Positions 16,751 to 25,192 of a stretch of 64,000 nt of DNA are shown here, piece after piece. The translations under genes and the position numbers were made by a program. The stretch covers positions 124,001 through 188,000 of the forward strand of contig NZ_JAATOT010000002.1 of the NCBI RefSeq assembly GCF_011806455.1. The letters run 5' to 3'. Numbering within the stretch: the stretch's first letter is position 1; every line of letters starts with the position of its first letter. The notes under the pieces are model-generated. The model did not search any database. It saw only the letters and a program-made list of their open reading frames with translations, and was not told the DNA's origin. This DNA comes from Celeribacter sp. HF31 (lineage in GTDB: Bacteria > Pseudomonadota > Alphaproteobacteria > Rhodobacterales > Rhodobacteraceae).

Positions 16751-17590
16751 ATGCCCGCCACCACAGCGCCCAAAGACGTCACCATCGGCAATGTGACCTT
16801 CTCCAACGCCCGGCCTTTTGGCCTGATCGTCGGCCCTTGCCAGTTGGAAAGCCTCGATCACGCCCGGATGTTGGCGGAAAAGATCGCGGAGGCCTGTGCG
16901 CCCACGGGCACCGGGTTTGTGTTCAAGGGTTCCTATGACAAGGCCAACCGCAGCTCCCTGTCGGGCAAGCGCGGTTTGGGCGCAGAGAAAGGCCTCACCA
17001 TCTTGTCGAAAATCCGCGAGGAATTCGGCGTTCCGGTGATCACCGACGTGCATGAGCCAAGCCACTGCGCCAAGGCCGCCGAAGCGGTGGATGTCTTGCA
17101 AATCCCGGCGTTCCTGTGCCGCCAAACGGACCTGTTGCTCGCTGCGGGTGAGACCGGAAAGGCCGTGAACGTCAAGAAAGGCCAATTTCTGGCCCCGTGG
17201 GACATGGATAATGTGGCGGCGAAACTGGCCTCGACGGGCAACGATCAGATCATGCTCTGCGAGCGCGGCACGTCCTTTGGCTATAACACGTTGGTCAGCG
17301 ATTTCCGGGGCCTGCCGCGGATGGCCCAGACCGGCTATCCGGTGATCATGGACGCCACCCATTCGGTGCAACAACCGGGCGGCCAGGGCACCTCGACCGG
17401 CGGCGACCGCACCATGGTGCCTGTGCTGGCGCGCGCGGCAGTGGCCGTCGGGGTTGCGGGGCTGTTCATCGAGATCCACGAGGACCCGGACAACGCGCCC
17501 TCCGATGGGCCGAACATGCTCAAGATCGAAGACCTCGGCCCGCTTTTGGCGACACTGCATGCGCTGGACAGCGTGGTCAAACCCGCTTGA
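16751..17590 (+). CDS. kdsA: 3-deoxy-8-phosphooctulonate synthase (KdsA)
   Basis: The 279-residue enzyme condenses phosphoenolpyruvate with arabinose 5-phosphate to Kdo-8-phosphate, the committed step to the inner-core sugar of LPS, in the cytoplasm. Family signatures are IVGPCQLES, FKGSYDKANRSS, TDVHEP, QIPAFLCRQTDLL, KKGQF, MDATHSVQQPGG and FIEIHEDP. The start at 16751 gives the normal family length; the longer frame to 16451 is upstream DNA. It is divergent from the TonB receptor gene. No other Kdo gene is adjacent. Confidence 0.97.
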   Translation: MPATTAPKDVTIGNVTFSNARPFGLIVGPCQLESLDHARMLAEKIAEACAPTGTGFVFKGSYDKANRSSLSGKRGLGAEKGLTILSKIREEFGVPVITDVHEPSHCAKAAEAVDVLQIPAFLCRQTDLLLAAGETGKAVNVKKGQFLAPWDMDNVAAKLASTGNDQIMLCERGTSFGYNTLVSDFRGLPRMAQTGYPVIMDATHSVQQPGGQGTSTGGDRTMVPVLARAAVAVGVAGLFIEIHEDPDNAPSDGPNMLKIEDLGPLLATLHALDSVVKPA

Positions 17591-17726
17591 TTTGGAACAT
17601 GTCCGCCCTGCGGTTCACCCCGTGGGTCGACAAAATTTTTGATAAATCGGACGTATTTTTGCATCTGACTTCAGTCGCCTGAAACCTTCAGCCCCTAATC
17701 TGCTGTTGTGTAAAAGGAGAACTGTT

Positions 17727-17921
17727 ATGTCCGAGCAAATCCGTCCTGTCCCTGCACCTGTCCCTTCAGTGGCCCAACCTGTGCCGCAGCCCGTGCCACT
17801 TGCGATGCAGCAGCCCCTGCCACAGCAGAGCGCGCCCAAGCCGATGCGGGTCACGCCGGAGGTGCAGAGCGAGGCCGCGCCGGAGAAACTGTGTGTCATC
17901 TCCGATTGGGCGATGTTCTAA
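17727..17921 (+). CDS. Small proline/glutamine-rich hypothetical protein
   Basis: The 64-residue ORF begins at ATG 17727, seven bases after a strong AAGGAG site. Roughly the first 40 residues repeat the pattern xPVPxPVP with Gln, then the chain ends in a conserved-looking tail KLCVISDWAMF. No domain is known to me. The strong ribosome-binding site and abrupt end of the Pro-rich part suggest a real small protein rather than noise. It may be a low-complexity adaptor; function unknown. Confidence 0.55.
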   Translation: MSEQIRPVPAPVPSVAQPVPQPVPLAMQQPLPQQSAPKPMRVTPEVQSEAAPEKLCVISDWAMF

Positions 17922-17997
17922 ATCGGGCTCGCATATGCCTTGACCTCTGTAGGCCGCGCCTGACATTCTGGCGCTCGATCTGCCTTTTGAGGTCCCG

Positions 17998-18336
17998 ATG
18001 CCCACCCCCGTCTCCTCCATTCGAAACCTCGGCCCCGCCTCTGACGCGTCTTTCGCGCGCGCCGGGATCGACAGCGCCGAAGCGCTGCGCGAGCTGGGAC
18101 CGGATGCCGCCTACACCCGCCTGTTGGCCACCGGATCGCGACCGCATTTCATCGGCTATTACGCTATGGTCATGGGGCTTCAAGGCCGCCCTTGGAACGA
18201 TTGCAAGGGCGAGGAAAAAGACGCACTGCGCGCCCGCTTCGATGCGATCGTGGCCTCTGTGGCCGCCGACACCACGGCCGCGCCGACGGGCATCGAATCT
18301 GTGCTCAATGAGATCGGCACCGGGCTGCGGCGCTAA
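17998..18336 (+). CDS. TfoX C-terminal-domain-like protein
   Basis: The 112-residue protein carries the helical TfoX_C pattern: SIRNLGPASDASFARAGIDSAEALRELG (about 6-33), then AYTRLLATGSRPHFIGYYAMVMGLQGRPWNDC. TfoX_C domains are helix-hairpin-helix-like and occur alone in many proteobacteria. The competence role of full-length TfoX should not be assumed. It is followed by the small YqaE-type gene. Confidence 0.8.
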   Translation: MPTPVSSIRNLGPASDASFARAGIDSAEALRELGPDAAYTRLLATGSRPHFIGYYAMVMGLQGRPWNDCKGEEKDALRARFDAIVASVAADTTAAPTGIESVLNEIGTGLRR

Positions 18337-18398
18337 ACAAAACCGGAACCCGATCCGCATCACAGGCGTTCTCTTCTCAACACGAAAAGGAGAACACC

Positions 18399-18575
18399 AT
18401 GGACCTTATCCGCATTCTCGTCGCGATTTTGCTGCCGCCCCTGGGCGTCTTCTTGCAGGTGGGATTTGGCAAACACTTCTGGCTCAACATCCTGCTGACG
18501 CTTCTGGGCTACATCCCCGGCATCGTCCACGCCGTCTGGATCATCGCCCGTACGCCGGAGCACAGCCGTATTTGA
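18399..18575 (+). CDS. Pmp3/YqaE-family small membrane protein
   Basis: The 58-residue ORF begins at ATG 18399 after AAAAGGAGAACACC. It has the two-helix Pmp3/YqaE layout: LIRILVAILLPPLGVFLQVG, then FWLNILLTLLGYIPGIVHAVWII, with the family's PPLGVFLQVG and LGYIPGIVHA motifs. Such proteolipids sit in the inner membrane and are linked to salt or membrane-potential stress. Confidence 0.88.
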   Translation: MDLIRILVAILLPPLGVFLQVGFGKHFWLNILLTLLGYIPGIVHAVWIIARTPEHSRI

Positions 18576-18693
18576 ACGGGCCCCATTTGAGAATGGCCCG
18601 ATTTGATCCGGCGGTAACAGACCCGCCCTAAGATACCCGCGACAGGCCCAAAAGGCCGTCACGAATTTGCGTTTCTCATGAAAGCCGGAACGC

Positions 18694-18733
18694 AAAAGGC
18701 CGCCTCCTTTCACAGGGGGCGGCCACATTTTTG
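18694..18733. terminator. Terminator of ndk
   Basis: GGCCGCCTCC (18698-18707) pairs with GGGGGCGGCC (18715-18724) over 10 pairs including one G-U. AAAA/TTTTT tracts lie on both sides, so it can act for ndk on the minus strand and for the YqaE gene on the plus strand. A second hairpin (TTTGCGTT 18666-18673 with AACGCAAA 18689-18696) abuts it. Confidence 0.75.
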
Positions 18734-18748
18734 AGCGAAGACTTAGAC

Positions 18749-19171
18749 TTAGCCGACCAGTTCGAGACCGGAGAAGAAGTAAGCGATTTCCACCGCTGCG
18801 GTTTCCGGAGCGTCGGAGCCGTGCACGGAGTTTTCGCCGATGGAGAGCGCGAACTCTTTGCGGATGGTGCCTTCTGCGGCGTCGGCCGGGTTGGTGGCGC
18901 CCATGACTTCGCGGTTTTTCGCGATGGCGTTTTCACCTTCGAGAACCTGCACAACGATCGGCTCGGAGATCATGAATTCGCACAACTCGCCAAAGAACGG
19001 ACGGTCTTTGTGGACGCCGTAGAATTCCTGCGCCTGAGCCAGCGTCAGCTGGATGCGCTTGCTTGCTACGACACGCAGGCCGGCCTCTTCGAATTTGGCA
19101 ATGATCTTGCCGGTCAGGTTGCGCTTGGTTGCGTCGGGTTTGATGATGGAGAAGGTACGCTGGATCGCCAT
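18749..19171 (-). CDS. ndk: Nucleoside diphosphate kinase
   Basis: The 140-residue enzyme exchanges gamma-phosphates between nucleoside tri- and diphosphates, keeping NTP and dNTP pools balanced. Full family length is present, with the phosphorylated histidine H117 in ENSVHGSD and the nucleotide-binding K11 in IIKPDA. The start at 19171 gives the standard N-terminus [14 protein letters not shown]. It has its own terminator and is divergent from the interrupted gene at 19343. Confidence 0.97.
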   Translation of the reverse strand: MAIQRTFSIIKPDATKRNLTGKIIAKFEEAGLRVVASKRIQLTLAQAQEFYGVHKDRPFFGELCEFMISEPIVVQVLEGENAIAKNREVMGATNPADAAEGTIRKEFALSIGENSVHGSDAPETAAVEIAYFFSGLELVG

Positions 19172-19342
19172 GGGACAGAACCTCTTGGATGGGTCAAATG
19201 GAACGAACAGGGCAACACACCCCGCCCGAAAGATTGCGCGCCGGATAGCATGGGACGCACGCTTTGAAAAGCGGCGATTGACACTCTTTGGGCGACGCGA
19301 CACAGTTGCCGGGATTGAAGATTTCTTCAAAAGGCATTTGAA

Positions 19343-19789
19343 ATGAGCAAACTAAACCTCCTGATTGTCTGCACACTCTTTTCCGTATTCGGTCTCTTTC
19401 CTCTCTCGGTCAGCGCCCAGTCAAAGTTTAATGCAGATTACCCGATCTTTGAGAGCATAGCAGATGTCGACAAAATCATCGTGGATCTGACAAGCGCTCT
19501 AAAAATTGATTAGCTTCTGGTTAAAGTGTCAGGCGATCAAACCTTGACCGCTCAGAACCGGGCAGTCGTTCAACAGCAACTCACGGCTCTTTTCCCGCGC
19601 AAAATCAAAAACCACGCCGTCCTGATCGAGCGCGAGTCAGGCGAGGGTTTTCGGGAAAAAATCGACGTTTTCTGGGCAGATAAGCAGTATCTTTTCACAC
19701 AGACCATCACACATCAACGAGACGACGGGGTGATTGTCATGGAATTCAAAGTCAATACGTCGCTCTCGCAAATAAAACCCTACTTTTGA
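19343..19789 (+). pseudogene. Exported hypothetical protein interrupted by an in-frame amber codon
   Basis: From ATG 19343 one frame runs 56 codons (signal peptide [19 protein letters not shown], cleavage likely after SVSA-Q), meets TAG at 19511-19513, and continues in the same frame for 91 codons to 19789 (LLVKVSGDQTLTAQNR ... SLSQIKPYF). Both halves look like one mixed alpha/beta periplasmic protein of 148 residues. Possible readings are a recent nonsense mutation, amber read-through, or a sequencing error. No family is recognised. It lies between ndk and the ABC-F gene. Confidence 0.6.
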
Positions 19790-19845
19790 TGGCAGACAGC
19801 GCGCGGGCTCTGGACGCGTCAATAGCCCACTGCTAAGCCGCGCTT

Positions 19846-21696
19846 ATGCTTAAGATCCAGAACATCACCTATTCCGTCGAAGGCCGCACTCTGATCGAGG
19901 AGGCTTCCGTCACCATTCCCACCGGCCATAAGGTCGGGATCGTGGGGCGCAACGGTGCGGGCAAGACCACGCTGTTTCGCATCATCAAGGGCGAATTGGT
20001 GCTGGAAACCGGCGCCATCGAAATCCCGAAACGCGCCCGCATCGGCGGCGTCGCCCAGGAGGTGCCCGGAAACGAGGTGTCTTTGCTGGACACGGTTCTG
20101 GCAGAGGACAAGGAACGCGCGAGCCTGATGGCGGAGGCGGAAACCGCCACCGACCCGCACCGGATCGCCGACATCCAGACCCGTTTGGCGGATATTGATG
20201 CCTGGTCCGCCGAGGGCCGCGCCTCGTCGATCCTCAAAGGGCTTGGTTTTACCGAAGAGGAAATCAAGATGCCCTGCTCGGCCTTCTCCGGCGGGTGGCG
20301 GATGCGTGTGGCTCTGGCGGGGGTGCTGTTCTCGCAGCCCGATTTCCTGCTCTTGGACGAACCGACCAACTATCTCGACCTCGAAGGCGCGCTTTGGCTT
20401 GAGACCTATCTCGCCAAATACCCGCACACCGTGCTGTTGATTTCCCACGACCGCGCGCTGCTCAATCGTGCTGTCGGCGCGATCCTGCATCTCGAGAGCA
20501 AGAAACTGACGCTCTACTCCGGCGGCTACGACGATTTCGCCCGCACCCGGAGCGCACAGCGCGCCGTTCAGGCCGCCGCCGCGAAGAAACAAGAACTGCA
20601 ACGCGCGCATTTGCAGAGCTTTGTGGATCGCTTCAAGGCCAAGGCCTCGAAAGCCAAACAGGCGCAGTCGCGCGTCAAGATGCTCGAAAAGATGGAGACC
20701 ATCACCGCCCCCGAAGACGCGGCCCGCGTGGTGTTTTCCTTCCCCGAGCCCGAGGAACTATCGCCACCGATCATCAATATGGAGGGTGCCTCCGTCGGCT
20801 ATGATGGCAAGGCGATCCTGCAGCGTCTGAACCTGCGGATCGACCAAGACGACCGCATCGCTTTGCTGGGCCGCAACGGCGAGGGCAAATCGACGCTGTC
20901 GAAATTGCTGTCCAACCGTCTGGACCCGATGGGCGGCCAGATCACCCGGCACAACAAGCTGCGCATCGGCTTTTTCGCCCAGCACCAGGTGGACGAGTTG
21001 CACCTCAACGAGACCCCGCTTCAGCACCTGCAAAGCGCCCTGCCCGATTTCCACCCGCCGAAACTGCGGGCGAAACTTGCGGGCTTTGGTCTTGGGGCCG
21101 ATCAGGCCGACACCGAGGTGGGACGCCTGTCCGGTGGGCAAAAAGCGCGGCTCTCGCTGTTGCTCGCCACACTCGACGCGCCGCACCTCTTGATCCTCGA
21201 CGAACCCACCAACCACCTCGACATCGAAAGCCGCGAAGCGCTGGTCGAGGCGCTCACCGCCTACACCGGCGCCGTGGTTCTGGTGTCGCACGACATGCAC
21301 CTTTTGAGTCTCGTCGCCGACCGGCTTTGGTTGGTGAAAGACGGTCGCGTGGCCCCCTATGAGGAGGACCTCGACGCCTATCGCAAACTTTTGCTGCAAG
21401 GCGATGAAAAGCCGAAGGTCGAGAAGAAAGACAAACCCGCGCCAAAAGCCAAAAAGGCCAGCCGCGATGAAATTCTGGCGCTCCGGGCCGAGGTGCGCAA
21501 ATGTGAGGAACGTGTCGGCAAGCTGACCGACATGAGCAAAAAGCTTCAGGTCAAACTGGCCAACCCCGAGCTTTACGAGGACAAAGAGGCCGCCGTGGTC
21601 TGGCAAAAGAAATACGGCGAGGTGACGGAGGCGATGGATCGTGCCGAGGCGCTCTGGATGGATGCGCTCGAAAAGCTGGAGCAAGCGGGAGGCTAA
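19846..21696 (+). CDS. ABC-F family ATPase (YheS-like)
   Basis: The 616-residue protein has two ABC domains and no membrane segments. The first has Walker A VGRNGAGKT (about 34-42), signature FSGGWRMRV and Walker B LLLDEPTNYLD; the second has LGRNGEGKS, LSGGQKARLSL and LILDEPTNHLD. The interdomain linker is rich in Lys/Gln helices and there is a charged C-terminal extension with a coiled coil (about 535-610). ABC-F proteins act on ribosomes, relieving stalls or protecting against drugs; which applies here cannot be told. marC starts 4 bases after its stop. Confidence 0.93.
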   Translation: MLKIQNITYSVEGRTLIEEASVTIPTGHKVGIVGRNGAGKTTLFRIIKGELVLETGAIEIPKRARIGGVAQEVPGNEVSLLDTVLAEDKERASLMAEAETATDPHRIADIQTRLADIDAWSAEGRASSILKGLGFTEEEIKMPCSAFSGGWRMRVALAGVLFSQPDFLLLDEPTNYLDLEGALWLETYLAKYPHTVLLISHDRALLNRAVGAILHLESKKLTLYSGGYDDFARTRSAQRAVQAAAAKKQELQRAHLQSFVDRFKAKASKAKQAQSRVKMLEKMETITAPEDAARVVFSFPEPEELSPPIINMEGASVGYDGKAILQRLNLRIDQDDRIALLGRNGEGKSTLSKLLSNRLDPMGGQITRHNKLRIGFFAQHQVDELHLNETPLQHLQSALPDFHPPKLRAKLAGFGLGADQADTEVGRLSGGQKARLSLLLATLDAPHLLILDEPTNHLDIESREALVEALTAYTGAVVLVSHDMHLLSLVADRLWLVKDGRVAPYEEDLDAYRKLLLQGDEKPKVEKKDKPAPKAKKASRDEILALRAEVRKCEERVGKLTDMSKKLQVKLANPELYEDKEAAVVWQKKYGEVTEAMDRAEALWMDALEKLEQAGG

Positions 21697-21699
21697 GCC

Positions 21700-22326
21700 A
21701 TGGAGTGGCAGGTTCTGATCACGGCCTTCATGACGCTTTTCGTCATCATCGACCCGATCGGCCTTGCGCCTTTGTTCGTGGCGCTGACACAAGGGGCCTC
21801 TGCCAAACACCGCCGCGCGGTGGGCCTGCGCGCCGTGCTGATCGCTTTCGTGATCCTGACGCTCTTTGGATTGTTCGGCGATCATGTGCTTGAATTCGTG
21901 GGCATTTCCATGCCTGCTTTCCGTATCGCAGGCGGGCTTTTGCTGTTCCTCACCGCGCTTGAAATGCTCTTTGAGAAACGCTCGAAACGTCGCAGCGAAC
22001 ATGCCGAGCACCCGGAACACCAGCCCGTCGAAGACCCCTCCGTCTTCCCGCTTGCCACGCCTCTGCTGGCCGGTCCCGGTGCGATCACCTCGATGATCCT
22101 GTTGATCGATCAGGCCGATGGCGTCCCCGGCGTGCTGTTGATGCTCGGCGTGATGGTCGCCGTTTTGGGCGTCTGTCTGATTTTCTTTGCCCTGAGCAAC
22201 GTGATGGAACGCGGTTTGGGCGCAACGGGGATCAATGTGGTGACGCGTCTGATGGGCATGCTTTTGGCCGCTTTGTCGGTGCAATTCGTGGCCGACGGCA
22301 TCAAGGCGCTGTTTTTCGTCGCTTAA
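21700..22326 (+). CDS. MarC family integral membrane protein
   Basis: The 208-residue protein has six predicted membrane helices with family motifs IIDPIGLAPLFVALT (near 16-30), FRIAGGLLLFLTALEML and PLATPLLAGPGAITSMI. A charged loop (KRSKRRSEHAEHPEHQ) separates the two halves. MarC proteins were once tied to multiple antibiotic resistance but their transport substrate is unknown. The gene starts directly after the ABC-F stop, so the two are co-transcribed. Confidence 0.92.
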   Translation: MEWQVLITAFMTLFVIIDPIGLAPLFVALTQGASAKHRRAVGLRAVLIAFVILTLFGLFGDHVLEFVGISMPAFRIAGGLLLFLTALEMLFEKRSKRRSEHAEHPEHQPVEDPSVFPLATPLLAGPGAITSMILLIDQADGVPGVLLMLGVMVAVLGVCLIFFALSNVMERGLGATGINVVTRLMGMLLAALSVQFVADGIKALFFVA

Positions 22327-22403
22327 TCGTTATGCAGAGCGCGATTTGTCCCACTACAAAATGTCCCACTGACAAATCCAAAACGCGTGCCTATCTATAG
22401 CGC

Positions 22404-22982
22404 ATGGATCAAATGGACACCGCCCGCATTCTCTATCTGTCGCTGCTGTTAGGCGCCGTCGGCTTTTATTACGTCGTCGCCAATCGCCGCAATCTTGGCC
22501 AGATGGCGCGTCACGCCGCACTTTGGGCACTGATTTTCATCGGTGCTCTGGCCGCTGTGGGTCTCTGGCAGGACGTGCGCCCGCGTCTGGCCCCCGCACA
22601 GATCAGCGACGGTGCCGGTGTGATCACCGTGGATCGCGACAGGACCGGGCATTTTTCCGTGATCGCCGAGGTGAACGGCGCACCGGTGGAGTTTCTGGTC
22701 GACACAGGTGCGTCGAATGTCGTGCTCTCGCTGGAAGACGCCGAAAAGGCCGGGATTGACGTGGACAATTTGGCCTTCACGGGCCGCGCCCAGACGGCCA
22801 ACGGCACGGTGCGCACCGCGCCTGTACGGATCGACACGCTGGGGCTTGAGGGCATCACGGACGATGGCGTGCGCGCCTATGTCACGGATGGCGAGCTGTT
22901 CGGGTCGTTGTTGGGCATGGACTATCTGCGGCGGTACGACACGATTGAGATCAAACAGGACAAGTTGGTGTTGACGCGGTGA
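22404..22982 (+). CDS. Membrane-anchored retropepsin-like aspartic protease (TIGR02281 type)
   Basis: The 192-residue protein has two N-terminal hydrophobic segments (about 9-25 and 36-55), then a periplasmic clan AA protease domain: VDRDRTGHFSVIAEVNG, the catalytic FLVDTGASNVVLS (about 99-111) and the end LLGMDYLRRYDTIEIKQDKLVL. One DTG per chain means it must dimerise to be active. The substrate is not known. Confidence 0.9.
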   Translation: MDQMDTARILYLSLLLGAVGFYYVVANRRNLGQMARHAALWALIFIGALAAVGLWQDVRPRLAPAQISDGAGVITVDRDRTGHFSVIAEVNGAPVEFLVDTGASNVVLSLEDAEKAGIDVDNLAFTGRAQTANGTVRTAPVRIDTLGLEGITDDGVRAYVTDGELFGSLLGMDYLRRYDTIEIKQDKLVLTR

Positions 22983-22985
22983 GTT

Positions 22986-23019
22986 GAGGGGCTCTGCCCC
23001 TCTTGGCCCTTCGGTCCAA
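22986..23019. repeat. Tandem hairpins between convergent genes (REP-like)
   Basis: GAGGGGC-TCT-GCCCCTC (22986-23002) is followed by a second hairpin TTGGCCC-TTCG-GTCCAA (23003-23019) and an AT-rich tail with AATATTTCGCGGGGGATATTT. The structured unit lies between convergent genes and resembles intergenic repeats common in Rhodobacterales. It may also act as a terminator. Confidence 0.5.
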
Positions 23020-23070
23020 TTCAAACTGAAATATTTCGCGGGGGATATTTAAAGACAAAAGAAGGCCAAA

Positions 23071-23529
23071 TCAGCCCTTCTTGCTCTCCGCCTTCTTCTC
23101 CCAACGACCGCTTTCCTCGGACCAATATTGCGCCTCTGCTCCGGCGGCGGTCAACGTCTTCCATTGCACGCGGGCGTGTTGCACCGCGTCCGGGTCGTCG
23201 CCGTCGAAGAGGATGCAGGCGCGGTCGAGCGCGGCGATGTCTTCGGCGTCCAGATCCGCCCCGCCGACGCTCATTACACAGGACGCCGCGTTGCCGCCCG
23301 CCCCGGTTGTAAACAGGATCGGCTGCTCCGCGTCATGCGGTCCGCCTTTGATGCCATGCGGCAGAAAGCCTTCGCGCAGCCAAAGTGCTTGATCCAACGC
23401 GCGGAGCATCTCATCCGAGCGTCCACGCACCTCCACGCGCCAGCCCGCTTGCAAAGATTTCTCAGCAAGCGTGGCCAGCGTCTCCGCCAGAGGCGCGCGG
23501 GTCAGGTGGTAGAAATAGACTGCGCCCAT
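23071..23529 (-). CDS. holC: DNA polymerase III chi subunit
   Basis: The 152-residue protein has the HolC fold signature: FYHLTRAPLAETLATLAEKSLQAGWRV at the start, then LWLREGFLPHG and ARVQWKTL. Chi links the clamp loader to single-stranded-DNA-binding protein at the replication fork. It begins 7 bases after pepA ends, the usual pepA-holC pair of alphaproteobacteria. The extra basic tail (KKAESKKG) is short and unremarkable. Confidence 0.93.
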   Translation of the reverse strand: MGAVYFYHLTRAPLAETLATLAEKSLQAGWRVEVRGRSDEMLRALDQALWLREGFLPHGIKGGPHDAEQPILFTTGAGGNAASCVMSVGGADLDAEDIAALDRACILFDGDDPDAVQHARVQWKTLTAAGAEAQYWSEESGRWEKKAESKKG

Positions 23530-23535
23530 AGGGGG

Positions 23536-25014
23536 TTAGCCCTCTTTTTTCAGATCGGCATTCATCTCGTCGATCATCCGGTTGAGCGCCAGAACGCCCC
23601 AGCCGGTCGCCCCTTTCGGGGCCAAGGTGGTCGGCGTCGAGACAGAGGCCACGCCCGCGATGTCGAGGTGAATCCAGGGCGTCTCATCCTTGACGAAGCG
23701 CTTGAGGAATTGCGCGGCCGTGATGGCCCCGCCCCAACGCGGACCGACGTTTTTCATATCGGCCACATCGGATTTGATCAGCGCATCGTAGCCCGCCCCA
23801 AGAGGCAGGCGCCAGGCGCCCTCGCCCTCAGTCTCGGCGGCTTTCAGGAAGCCGTTGCAGAAGGCGTCGTCGTTGGAGAAGACCCCGGCGTTTTCATGGC
23901 CCAGAGCCACCAGACAAGCGCCGGTGAGCGTCGCGAGGTTGACCATGGCGCGGGGCGCAAAAGTTTCTTGCGCGTACCAAAGCACATCGGCCAGAACGAG
24001 ACGGCCTTCGGCGTCGGTGTTGATGATCTCGACGGTGTCGCCCTTCATGGATTTGACCACATCGCCGGGGCGTGTGGCCTGACCGTCGGGCATGTTCTCG
24101 ACGAGGCCCACGAGGCCCACGACATTGACGGGCGCCTTGCGCAGAGCGAGCGATTTCATCACGCCGGACACAGTGCCCGCGCCGCCCATGTCCATGGTCA
24201 TGTCTTCCATGCCCGCACCGGGTTTCAGGGAAATGCCGCCGGTGTCAAAGACAACCCCCTTGCCCACAAGCGCAATCGGGGCCTCATCGCCACCCTCAGA
24301 CCATGTCATCACCACCATTTTCGTGGGCGTCACAGAGCCTTGGCCGACGGAGAGCAAGAGGTTCATGCCCAACTCGGCGAGACGGTCCTCTTCGAACACC
24401 TCGACTTTGAGACCGAGACTTTCAAGCTCCACCAGACGTTTGGCGAATTCCGTGGTGGTCAACACATTGGCGGGCTCGGAGACCAGATCGCGGGTGAAGA
24501 ACACGCCCTCGGCCAGCGCGGTGACGGTTGAGAGATCAACACTCTCGGGTTTGGTCACGGCGAGCGTTACGGCAGGAACGGTGACCGGCTCATTGAGCGT
24601 TTTGTGATCGGTGAAGCTGTAATGTTTCAGCGCAATCCCCAAGGCCAGGTCTTCGACACGTTTGACACTGCCCGGAAGCACCAGCGCATCGGCTTTGCCA
24701 AGACCCGCACCAATCGCCCCACCGGCTTTGCGGCACAGCTCTGTCGAGGCCTGGTTGGAGAGTTTGACGACCTGAACAGCGTCGGCCTCCAGCCCAGTCG
24801 GATAGGCGAGATCCTTGGCCTCGCCCTCTTTCATCGCTTCGAACCCGTCGCTTTCGACGAACCGCGCCAGAGCGCCCTTGGTCAGCCGGTTGATCCGCCG
24901 CGCGGGCAGCCCCAGTTTGCCATCGGGGGCGACAATCACGACCACGCGGCCTTGAGCGGTGGCAATGGCATCGAGATCGAGGGCGGCAACGGAAAGTTGG
25001 GCAAGCGCGGTCAT
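23536..25014 (-). CDS. pepA: Leucyl aminopeptidase
   Basis: The 492-residue M17 metallopeptidase removes N-terminal residues from peptides in the cytoplasm. Motifs are VGKGVVFDTGGISLKPG (metal and catalytic lysine region), MDMGGAGTV and the M17 signature NTDAEGRLVLAD, all in the C-terminal catalytic domain; the N-terminal third is the smaller alpha/beta domain. It heads the pepA-holC operon and is divergent from lptF. Confidence 0.97.
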   Translation of the reverse strand: MTALAQLSVAALDLDAIATAQGRVVVIVAPDGKLGLPARRINRLTKGALARFVESDGFEAMKEGEAKDLAYPTGLEADAVQVVKLSNQASTELCRKAGGAIGAGLGKADALVLPGSVKRVEDLALGIALKHYSFTDHKTLNEPVTVPAVTLAVTKPESVDLSTVTALAEGVFFTRDLVSEPANVLTTTEFAKRLVELESLGLKVEVFEEDRLAELGMNLLLSVGQGSVTPTKMVVMTWSEGGDEAPIALVGKGVVFDTGGISLKPGAGMEDMTMDMGGAGTVSGVMKSLALRKAPVNVVGLVGLVENMPDGQATRPGDVVKSMKGDTVEIINTDAEGRLVLADVLWYAQETFAPRAMVNLATLTGACLVALGHENAGVFSNDDAFCNGFLKAAETEGEGAWRLPLGAGYDALIKSDVADMKNVGPRWGGAITAAQFLKRFVKDETPWIHLDIAGVASVSTPTTLAPKGATGWGVLALNRMIDEMNADLKKEG

Positions 25015-25192
25015 GGGAGATCCTGTTTGTTTTCAGCTCCGTTATAGGTAGCGGTCAATGCCCCGACTGACCAGTGCGAGTTTGCGCCAGGGCGTCCCGC
25101 GAAGGGTCCCAAGGCGAGATTGGACCTTTCTCCTTGCGCGCTGTGACGATAAAGTCCGGCGAAAATATGTGTACGGGAACGGGACCACGGGT

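Noticed and set aside
20758-22284. 508-codon open frame antisense to the ABC-F and marC genes
   Set aside because: It spans two well-supported genes on the other strand and has no recognisable protein features.
23128-24531. 467-codon open frame antisense to pepA
   Set aside because: It is a GC-driven shadow of pepA with no domain or ribosome-binding site; pepA on the other strand has full family motifs.
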